Shown here piece after piece: positions 22,001-30,200 of a stretch of 64,000 nt of DNA (position 1 is the stretch's first letter; every line of letters begins with the position of its first letter). Position numbers and translations under genes: made by a program. The DNA lies in contig NZ_JBAHWA010000009.1 of NCBI RefSeq assembly GCF_036697405.1, positions 82,887-146,886 on the forward strand. Direction: 5' to 3'. The notes beneath the pieces were generated by a model. It saw only the letters and a program-made list of their open reading frames with translations. It made no database searches and was not told where the DNA came from. Source of the DNA: Lysobacter sp036697405 (GTDB taxonomy: Bacteria; Pseudomonadota; Gammaproteobacteria; Xanthomonadales; Xanthomonadaceae).

Positions 22001-25000
22001 CTTCGCCAACCTGCCCGCGACCGGAATCTACACCGTCTTCGTCGACCCCTACTACGGCGCCACCGCGGCCGCGCAGTTGACCCTGCTGTCGGGCGTGACC
22101 GGCGCGCCGCCGGTGGGCGGCGACGCCAGCGCGTTCGCGACTGCGGCCGCCGGCCAGCAGGCCTACTTCACTTTCAGCGCGAGCGCCGGCCAGAACCTCG
22201 GTCTGGGCATCAGCGACTATGTCGTGGCCGGCACTACCAGCGGCTACAGCACGGTCTACGTGTATCGCCCAGACGGCAGCCAGTTGCAGACCGAGACCTG
22301 CTACCAGAGCAACGGCGGCTGCGAGTTGGATCTGACTAATCTGACGGCGGGCCAGTACAGCGCCACCGTGTCCGCGCCCAGCAGCGGCAACGGCACCATG
22401 AGTTTCAAGGCGACGTTGTCGCCGGAAGCGACGGCATCGCTGCAAGCCGATGTGGCCTACGCGCTGGATCTGCCGCGCCGCGGCCAGAACGCGCGCCTGA
22501 GTTTCGCCGCCAACGCCGGCCAGACCGTCGCCCTGCGTATCGCCGGCCAGACCACCACGCCGGCGAGTCGCGACCTGTATTACACCGTCAGCAAGCCCGA
22601 CGGCAGCCTGCTGCAGGGAGCGGCGGTCAACGCCAACGGCAGCTTCAACCTCGCCAACCTGCCGGTCACCGGGACCTACAGCATCTTTGTCGATCCCTAT
22701 TACGGTGCGACCGCGACCGCGCAACTGACCCTGGCCTCGGGTTCGACCGGCACCACGCCGGTGGACGGCGACCCCAGCGCGTTCGCGACCACTGCGGCCG
22801 GTCAGCATGCCTACCTCAGTTTCAACGCCAGCGCGGGCCAGAACCTGGGCCTGGGCATCAGCGACTACGTGGTCGGCGGCACCGCCAGCGGCTACAGCAC
22901 GGTCTACATCTACCGCCCCGACGGCAGCCAACTGCTCAGCGATACCTGCTACCAGGGCAACGGCGGTTGCGAGTTCGACCTGATCAACCTGGCGCCCGGC
23001 AACTACAGCGTGACGGTGATGTCGCCGAACGGCGGCAACGGCCTGATGAGCTTCAAGGCCACGCTGTCGGCCGAAGCGACCGCTACGTTGCAGCCCGACG
23101 TCGCCTACGCGCTAGACCTGCCGCGTCGCGGCCAGAACGGCCGACTCAGCTTCGCCGCCAGCGCCGGACAGACCCTGGCGCTGCGCATCGCCGGCCAGGT
23201 CACGACGCCGGCGAGCCGCGACGTCTACTACACCGTCAGCAAGCCCGACGGCAGCCTGCTGCAAGGCTCGGCGGTCAACGCCAACGGCACCTACAACTTC
23301 GCCAACCTGCCGGTCAGCGGTACCTACAGCGTCTTCATCGATCCGTACTACGGTGCGACCGCGAGCGCGCAGCTGACCCTGGCCGGTGGCATCACCGGTA
23401 GCGGCACCGTCGGCGGAGCCACCGACGCCTACGTGACCGCGATCGCCGGCCAGCACGCCTACTTCAGCTTCACCGCCAGCGAGGGCCAGAATCTCGGCCT
23501 GGGCATCAGCGACTATGTGGTCAACGGCACCACCAGCGGCTACAGCACGGTCTACGTATACCGCCAGGACGGCAGCCAGCTGACCTACGAAACCTGTTAC
23601 CAGAGCAACGGCGGCTGCGAACTCGATCTGCCCAGGCTCGGCGCCGGCAGCTACAACGTGGTGGTGCAGGCCCCGGCCGGCGGCAACGGCACCATGAGCT
23701 TCAAGACCACACTGTCGCCGGATGTGGTCGCGACGCTGACGGCCGGCACCGCGCAGGCGCTGGATCTGTCGCGCCGCGGTCAGAACGCGCGCCTGAGCTT
23801 CAATGCGACGGCCGGGCAGACGGTGAGCCTGCAGGTGGCGAGCCAGGCCACCGTGCCCGCGGGCCGCCAGGTCTACTACACCGTCAGCAAGCCCGATGGC
23901 ACCGTGCTGCAAAGTAGCGCAGTCGGCGCCAGCGGTACGCTCAATCTGGCTAACCTCGCGGCCAGCGGCACCTACGCGGTGTTCGTCGATCCCTATTACG
24001 GCGCGTCCGCGTCGGCGCTGGTGACCCAGCAGGGCGGGAGCGGCGATCCGACGCCGCCGGGACCGAGCGACCCGATCCAGGACGTGGACAGCGCGGCGAC
24101 GACCTACGCGACCCAGACCGCGGGCCAGAAGATCGCCTTCGACTTCAACGCGAGCACTGGCCAGAACCTGGGCCTGGGCATCGGTCAGCTGACGGTGACC
24201 GGCGGCAGCTACGCCACGATCTATGTCTACCGTCCCGACGGCAGTCAGCTCACGGTCGATACCTGCTATGCGAGCAACGGCGGCTGCGACCTCAATTTCT
24301 CCAATCTGCCCGGCGGCCGCTATCGCGTGCAGTTGGTGCCCAACGCCGGCACCATGAGCCTGCAGGCGGCGGTCAGCAGCGATCTGACCGCGACGCTGCA
24401 GCCCGACACCGCCTATGGCCTGAACCTGGCCCAGTACGGCCGCAACGCGCGCCTGAGCTTTGCCGGCAGCGCCGGCCAGAGCGTGGCGCTGCGCATGGCG
24501 GGTACGGTCACCACGCCGGTCAATCGCGACGTGGCCTACATCGTGTACAAGCCCGACGGTACCAGCCTGGCCTCGGGCAACGTGCGCGACGCGGCGACCT
24601 TGAACCTGAACCTGCCGACGACCGGCAACTACCGGCTGTGGCTGGATCCGCTCAACGGCGAGAAGGCGAGCGGGCAGGTGACGATGCTGACGGGCGTGAC
24701 CGGCGTGCCGGTCGTGGGCGGCGATCCCAGCGCTCACGCGACCGTGGCGGCCGGACAGAACGCCACGCTCAGCTTCAGCGCCAGCGCCGGCCAGAACCTC
24801 GGCCTGGGCATCAGTGACTACGTGGTCAACGGCACCACCAGCGGCTACAGCACGGTCTACGTCTACCGACCCGACGGCAGCCAGCTGACCTACGAAACCT
24901 GCTATCAGAGCTACGGCGGCTGCGAACTAGACCTGAACAACCTGGCCGCCGGCACCTACACCGCAGTGGTGCAGGCGCCGACCGGCGGCAACGGCAGCAT

Positions 25001-27239
25001 GAGCTTCAAGGCGCTGCTGTCGGCCGAAGCCACGACCACGCTGCAGCCGGGCACGGCCTATGCATTGGACCTGTCGCGTCGCGGTCAGAACGCACGTCTG
25101 AGCTTCGCGGGTAGCGCTGGTCAGACCTTGGCGCTGCGCATCTCTGGCCAGACCACGGTGCCGGCGGCTCGCGACGTCTACTACACCATCAGCAAGCCCG
25201 ACGGTAGCCTGTTGCAGGGCGCGGCGGTCAACGCCAACGGCATCTTCAATCTGCACAACCTGCCGGCCAGCGGTAACTACACCGTGTTCGTCGATCCGTA
25301 CTACGGCGCCACCGCGTCGGCGCAGCTGACCCTGGTGAACGGCGCCACCGGCGTGCAGGCGCTGGACGGCAGTTCGAGCAACTACGCGACCCAGGTCGTC
25401 GGTCAGCAAGCCTCGTTCACCTTCAACGCCGGCAGCGGCCAGAACGTGGGCATAGGCATCGACCAGCTCAGCTTCGTCGGCGGTACCTCGGCCACGGTCT
25501 ATGCCTACCGTCCGGACGGCAGCCAGGCTACGTACGAGACCTGCTACGCGAGCAACGGCGGTTGCGACCTGAATCTGTCCAACCTGGTCGGCGGTACCTA
25601 CAAGATCGTGGTTGTGCCGGACAACGGCACGATGAGCTTCCGTGCGACGGCATCGACCGACTTGAGCGCGACGCTGCAGCCCGACACCGCCTATGCGATG
25701 AGCCTGACCTACCCCGGACGCAACGCGCGCCTGTCGTTCGCCGGCAGCGCCGGCCAGACCGTCGCGCTGCGGATCGTCGGCCAGACCACCGTGCCGGCCA
25801 ATCGCGATCTCTACTACAGCATCTACAAGCCGGACGGCACGCTGCTGCAGACGGTCACGGTGCGCACCGCGCTGACCATGAACCTGACGCTTCCGGCCAG
25901 CGGCGATTACTTCGTCTGGGTCGATCCGTACTACGGCGAAACCGCGAACGCGAGCGTGACCCTGGTTTCGGGCGTGACCGGTCTGCAGCAGATCGACGGC
26001 GCGGCGGCCAGCTACGCCACCCAGACCGTCGCGCAGCAGGTGGTGTTCGGATTCGATGCCGACGCCGGCCAAAACGTCGGTCTGGGCCTGTCGCAGTTCG
26101 TCATCGCCGGCGGCAGCAACGCCACCGTCTACGTCTACCGTCCCGACGGCAGCCAGCTCGGCTACGACACCTGCTATCCGACCTACGGCGGCTGCGATCT
26201 GAACCTGACTAACCTGTCGGGCGGCCGTCATCGCGTGGTGGTGGTGCCCGATGCCGGCACGGTCGGTTTCCAGGCCGCGCTGTCGACCGATCTGGTCGCG
26301 ACCCTGCAGCCCGACACCGCCTACGCCCTGGACCTGTCGCGCAGCGGCCGCAACGCGCGCCTGAGCTTCGCCGGCAGCGCCGGTCAGACGCTGGCCTTGC
26401 GGATCGCCGACCAGACCACGGTCCCAGCCAGTCGCGACGTGCTCTATGCGGTCTACAAGCCCGACGGCACCTTGCTGCAGTCGGCCAACGTGCGCGGCGC
26501 GGCGACCTTAAATCTGAACCTGCCTGCGAGCGGCGACTACTTCGTCTGGATCGATCCGACGTACGGCGAAACCGCGCTGGCGACCGTGAGCCTCAGCCCG
26601 GGCACGATTAACCTGCTGGAAACCGACGGTGGCTCGATTGCCTATGCGACTCAGACGATCGGCCAGAACCTAGCATTCGATTTCGTCGCCAGCAGCGGGC
26701 AGAACCTGGGCCTGGGCCTGAGCGGCTTGAGCATGAGCGGCGCCACCAGCGCCAGCGTCTACGTCTACCGGCCCGACGGCAGCACCTTGCTCTCCGAGAG
26801 CTGCTCGGTCAGCACCGGCGGCTGCGATCTCAACCTGGCCAACCTGACGGGCGGAAAGCACCGCGTGGTAGTGGCGCCAGCCCAGGCCACGATCGCGTTC
26901 CAGGCCACCTTGAGCAGCGACCTGACCGGAACATTGCAGCCCAACACCGCTTACGCCCTGGACCTGGCGCGCTACGGACGCAACGCGCGTCTGACGTTCG
27001 CCGGCAACGCCGGGCAGCCGCTGTCGCTGAAGGTGACCGGCCAGACGACCTCGCCGGCCAGTCGCGACGTGTACTACCAGGTCTACAAGCCCGACGGCAC
27101 GGTGCTGCAGTCGAACTGGATACGCGACACCTTGACGGTAAATCTCAACCTGCCCGCCGGTGGCGATTACCTGGTCTGGATCGACCCGGGAAACGGTGAA
27201 ACCACGACCGCGCAACTGACGCTGGTCGTGGCGCCGTAG
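19044..27239 (+). CDS. Giant secreted repeat protein with YD, TIG and eleven ~214-aa repeats
   Basis: About 2731 aa from the ATG at 19044, which has GGGAGAG upstream; an ATG at 19149 would leave a shorter signal peptide without a ribosome site. A signal sequence (LMAAIALCAAFTGSWAFA) leads into one stray RHS/YD repeat (YVYDGSGRLVVVTNDAG, about 53-92), then two TIG/IPT-like domains (about 93-262). Eleven tandem units of about 640 bp follow, each with GQNLGLGIS, VYRPDGSQ, a paired-cysteine TCYxxxGGC, and a PDG..L..Y..TV-type second half with FVDPYYGA. The units resemble pre-peptidase-like beta-sandwiches. Units 1-6 and 8 are one subtype; 7 and 9-11 are a second with GGCDLN. It is probably a long, disulfide-braced surface or secreted fibre. 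It precedes the RHS gene by 58 bp on the same strand. Confidence 0.88.
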   Translation: MDKLGRGIEPRVLGSSFANRISRCRDNLRLRSRYLMAAIALCAAFTGSWAFAAKYVYDGSGRLVVVTNDAGQSARYVYDKIGNLLRIERLTADQVAVFAFAPARGGVGLPITIQGQGFSATPALNTVSFNGAAATVTSASATELVALVPIGATTGPLTVTVGAQTATGPADFVVDENALPPSINSVSPLVASVGTAITVNGERLHPMPDRTRVLLNGRLAMPGAIANQQLSFPVPVGTGSGRVTVLTPYGRALSDDIVLVSPNGINPADIVASGRLLVDGPAQALSASAANQQVGLLIDGETGLMSSLQFAGLSGTVAYTLYGPNNAVVLSGSVGATTPSVHLPRLNAATYLLLMKPSAVPASWNVALEKNKLLRTVDGPLSVPTTTAYQSKRLIFTAAAGQNLGLGISDYVVGGTASAYSTAYVYRPDGSQLAYETCYQSNNGCEIDLANLAGGTYSITLTAPASGNATMGFKATLSPEITTTLQPDTSYALDLARRGQDGRLTFAGSIGQTLALRIAGQTTLPANQPVYYTVRKPDGSVLQGAAITGNGTFNLANLPVAGNYTVFVDPYYGATATAQLSLLSGVTGAPPLGGEPSAHATAAAGQNAYLSFSASAGQNLGLGISDLVVNGTTSGYSSIYVYRQDGSQLTSETCYQSNGGCELDLLNLAAGNYSVTLTAPASGNGTMSFKATLSAEATATLPLDGAYALELPRRGQNGRYSFAGNAGQTLALRIAGQVTVPATRDVYYTISKPDGTLLQGAAINANGTFNLARLPVSGTYSVFVDPYYGATATAQLNLLTGVTSAATTGGDAVSLATVAAGQNAYLSFTASAGQNLGMGISDLVVNGTTSGYSSIYVYRPDGSQLLSETCYQSNGGCELDLNNLGAGTYSVTLTAPTSGNGSMSFKATLSPEATALLQPDAAYEMSLARRGQNGRYSFAANAGQTLALRIASQVTVPAARDVYYTINKPDGSLLQGAAVNAAGTFNFANLPATGIYTVFVDPYYGATAAAQLTLLSGVTGAPPVGGDASAFATAAAGQQAYFTFSASAGQNLGLGISDYVVAGTTSGYSTVYVYRPDGSQLQTETCYQSNGGCELDLTNLTAGQYSATVSAPSSGNGTMSFKATLSPEATASLQADVAYALDLPRRGQNARLSFAANAGQTVALRIAGQTTTPASRDLYYTVSKPDGSLLQGAAVNANGSFNLANLPVTGTYSIFVDPYYGATATAQLTLASGSTGTTPVDGDPSAFATTAAGQHAYLSFNASAGQNLGLGISDYVVGGTASGYSTVYIYRPDGSQLLSDTCYQGNGGCEFDLINLAPGNYSVTVMSPNGGNGLMSFKATLSAEATATLQPDVAYALDLPRRGQNGRLSFAASAGQTLALRIAGQVTTPASRDVYYTVSKPDGSLLQGSAVNANGTYNFANLPVSGTYSVFIDPYYGATASAQLTLAGGITGSGTVGGATDAYVTAIAGQHAYFSFTASEGQNLGLGISDYVVNGTTSGYSTVYVYRQDGSQLTYETCYQSNGGCELDLPRLGAGSYNVVVQAPAGGNGTMSFKTTLSPDVVATLTAGTAQALDLSRRGQNARLSFNATAGQTVSLQVASQATVPAGRQVYYTVSKPDGTVLQSSAVGASGTLNLANLAASGTYAVFVDPYYGASASALVTQQGGSGDPTPPGPSDPIQDVDSAATTYATQTAGQKIAFDFNASTGQNLGLGIGQLTVTGGSYATIYVYRPDGSQLTVDTCYASNGGCDLNFSNLPGGRYRVQLVPNAGTMSLQAAVSSDLTATLQPDTAYGLNLAQYGRNARLSFAGSAGQSVALRMAGTVTTPVNRDVAYIVYKPDGTSLASGNVRDAATLNLNLPTTGNYRLWLDPLNGEKASGQVTMLTGVTGVPVVGGDPSAHATVAAGQNATLSFSASAGQNLGLGISDYVVNGTTSGYSTVYVYRPDGSQLTYETCYQSYGGCELDLNNLAAGTYTAVVQAPTGGNGSMSFKALLSAEATTTLQPGTAYALDLSRRGQNARLSFAGSAGQTLALRISGQTTVPAARDVYYTISKPDGSLLQGAAVNANGIFNLHNLPASGNYTVFVDPYYGATASAQLTLVNGATGVQALDGSSSNYATQVVGQQASFTFNAGSGQNVGIGIDQLSFVGGTSATVYAYRPDGSQATYETCYASNGGCDLNLSNLVGGTYKIVVVPDNGTMSFRATASTDLSATLQPDTAYAMSLTYPGRNARLSFAGSAGQTVALRIVGQTTVPANRDLYYSIYKPDGTLLQTVTVRTALTMNLTLPASGDYFVWVDPYYGETANASVTLVSGVTGLQQIDGAAASYATQTVAQQVVFGFDADAGQNVGLGLSQFVIAGGSNATVYVYRPDGSQLGYDTCYPTYGGCDLNLTNLSGGRHRVVVVPDAGTVGFQAALSTDLVATLQPDTAYALDLSRSGRNARLSFAGSAGQTLALRIADQTTVPASRDVLYAVYKPDGTLLQSANVRGAATLNLNLPASGDYFVWIDPTYGETALATVSLSPGTINLLETDGGSIAYATQTIGQNLAFDFVASSGQNLGLGLSGLSMSGATSASVYVYRPDGSTLLSESCSVSTGGCDLNLANLTGGKHRVVVAPAQATIAFQATLSSDLTGTLQPNTAYALDLARYGRNARLTFAGNAGQPLSLKVTGQTTSPASRDVYYQVYKPDGTVLQSNWIRDTLTVNLNLPAGGDYLVWIDPGNGETTTAQLTLVVAP
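20200..27225 (+). repeat. Eleven in-frame tandem coding repeats, period about 640 bp
   Basis: The cysteine-pair anchor (TGCTAC...GGCTGC) recurs near 20357, 20998, 21647, 22292, 22945, 23590, 24260, 24895, 25540, 26170 and 26800. Neighbouring units share long near-identical stretches at DNA level, especially units 2-6, which suggests recent unequal recombination. Assembly from short reads could collapse this array. Confidence 0.9.
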
Positions 27240-27297
27240 CGGCAGGCACCCACGGATCGGGATCGAGCAAGCAGCAACAGGGCAACGAGGACTAGCG

Positions 27298-30200
27298 ATG
27301 GCACGCATCGGACAAGGACTGCACAAGAGCTGGCGCTGGGGCGTACTCACGCTGGCGTTGGCGAGCATGGTCGGCGGTGCCTCGCTGGGCATCGGCGAGG
27401 CCGGCGCGGCCTTGGAGCCGTTGCCGGTGACGCTGTCGCAGCGCTTGTCGGCGGAAGCCACGCAGGCGCGCGCGCAACTGCCCGACGGTCGCTGGCTGAG
27501 CCTGAGCCGCGACGGCGGCAGCCTCAGCCTGAGTCGCAGCGAGCCTGCCGGTGATCGCATCCTGCGCAGTTGGAAACTGAGTTCGCCGCGTCGTCTCGCC
27601 AGCCTGAGCCTGTTGCCCAGCGGTCGCGTGCTGATCTGGGGCGGTGTCGATGGCAACGGGCGTGTCCACGCCACCGGTTTGTGGTTCGATCCGGCGCCGC
27701 AGACCTTGAGCGCGGCCGACCGCGTCGACCTGCTGCCGCGCGCCGCGCATACCGCCACCGTGCTCAGCGATGGTCGCCTGTTGGTCGCGGGCGGCTGGTC
27801 CACCGGCAGCGAAGGCATCGCCCAAGCCGAGCTGTGGGACGAGCGCGTGCGCGGCAGCACGCGCGTGGGCAGCGAACTGACCCCGCCGCGACTGGGCCAC
27901 AGCGCCAGTCTGCAGGCCGATGGCGGCGTGCGCCTGAGCGGCGGTATCGATGCCCGCGCCCGCGGTTTCGCTAGCGACGTGCGCTACGACGCCACCACTT
28001 CGCGTTTCACCGCGGTCGCCGCGCCGGTCGTGGCCGCCACCGCCGATCGCGCCGCACCGCGTTTGGCCGGATCGCTGCCGCGCGCCGGCGCGCGCGATGT
28101 CGATCCCGACTCGCGTCTGAGCCTGCGTTTCGATCGCGCCCTGCGCGTGAGCGGGCTCAATACCAGCAGCGCGACCCTGTTCGGCCCCGGCGGTCCCACC
28201 GCGATCGACGTGGTGCCGGTGGAGCAGGGGCGTTTGTTGTTCGTCACGCCCAAGCAACCGCTGTTCCCAGATGCAGACTACACCCTGATGCTGGAAGGCG
28301 CGTACTCGGCCGAGGGTAAACCGTTGCCGCTGGTGGCGGTGGATTTCCATACCGCCGCGCTGACCCGTGCGGGCGATCCCAACGCCGCCGACCACGACGA
28401 CGGCGCGCTGCATCTGACCACCGGCACCGACGCGTCGGATGCCTGCGCGTCCGGTCCGCGCGGCCTGCCGTGCCGGCGCAGCGACAGCCTGCGCGACGGA
28501 GTCTGGACACCGGGCCAGAACAACACCGACAGCCGCTGGCGCGTCTACGGCGAGGGCTTGGACACGGCGCCGAACAAGGACATGGCGCGGATCGCGGCGC
28601 TGTACCAGGTCAGCGCGCTGCGCGGCCGTGTGCTGCGCGTCGATCAGACCCCGGTCGCGGACGTGGAAGTCAGCGTCGGCGACCGCAGCGCGCGCACCAA
28701 CGCCGACGGCTGGTTCCTGCTGTTCGACGCGCCGGCCGGCAGGCAGGAGCTGTACGTCGACGGCACCACCGCCAATCGCGACGGCGTCGAGTACGGCCAG
28801 TTCGTGGTCGGCGTGGACGTCGCCAAGGGCCGTCTTACCGAATTGCCCTACCTGATGCACCTGCCGCGCATCAGCGCGCGCGACAAGGTCAAGATTCCCT
28901 CGCCGCTCACGCGCGACGTGGTGCTCAGCCACCCGGACATGCCGGGGCTGGAAGTCACCATCCCGGCCGGCGCGGTGATCCGCGACCGTAAGGGCCGCCT
29001 GGTCACCGAACTGGCGCTGGTGCCGACGCCGGTCAACCGCGCGCCGTTCCCGGTCGCCGACAACTACCCGATGTACTTCACGGTCGAACCGGGCGGCGCG
29101 GTGATCCAAGGCCTGACACCGGAAGCTGCGAAGGGTGTGCGCGTCGCGTACCCGAACTACGACGGCCATAAGCCGGGCACCCAGTCCGATTTCTGGATCT
29201 ACGATCCCAGCGAGGGCTGGCGCATTTACGGACACGGCCGCGTAGGCCAGGACGGCCGTCAGTTCGTGCCGGAGCAGGGCGTGGCCCTGCAACAGACCAT
29301 GGGCGGCAGCTACACCGTGCCCAGCGACGATCCGCCGCCGGAGCCGGATCAGCCCAATTGCAACGAAGGCTGCGGCTCCTCGGGCTCGGGAGGTGGCGCG
29401 GTCGCGGGCGACCCGATCGATCTGGCCACCGGTTCGTTCCTGCACAGCGCCAGCGACATCACGATCACCGACTCGATCTCGATCGGCCTGGCCCGCAGCT
29501 ACCGCCAGCACGACGCACGCAAGCGCGCCTTCGGTATCGGCACCGCGTCCAACTACGACTACTCCCTGCACGCGCCGGCCGGCTACAACGAAATGTGGAT
29601 GGTGCTGCCGAACGGTTCGTTCGTGCGCTTCGACCGCATCTCCGGATCCGGCGGTACCGGCGAATGGCGCCAGAACGGTTCGTCGACCGCGTTCGGCGCT
29701 GCTGTGCTGAACCATGCCAACGACACGACTTGGGGCCACGGCTACTGGATGCGCCTGCGCAACGGCTCGCGCATGTTCTTTGGTTCCGGTTTCTACAACG
29801 GCGGCCGCTCGCCCTTGCGCGGCATCGAGGATCGCGCCGGCAACCGCATCGACCTGTCGTTCGAGGCCGGCTTGCTGAAGAAGATCACCTCGCCTAGTGG
29901 TCGCACCATCACCCTGACCTACGACAGCGGCAACCGCATCGCCACGGCCAAGGACCATACCGGGCGCACCTGGTCCTACCAGTACACCGACGGCATGCTC
30001 AGCCGCGTCACCTATCCAGACAACACTTTCGAGGCCTATACATACGACTTGATGTTCGGCGCCGTCGGCACGCCCAGTTCCGGGCAGGTGATCGCACACA
30101 ACTTCAAGTCGCTGACCAATCGGCGCGGGTATCGCGAGGTACTCAACACCTACACCAACATCGCCAGCGGCCAGCCGGACGTTCTGGGCAAGGTCACCAA

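Noticed and set aside
19779..22931. 1050-aa open frame on the minus strand inside the giant repeat gene
   Set aside because: It is a shadow of the repeat gene: same periodicity, Val/Ala/Gly-rich low complexity, no ribosome site, and the plus-strand product has signal peptide and conserved cysteines.
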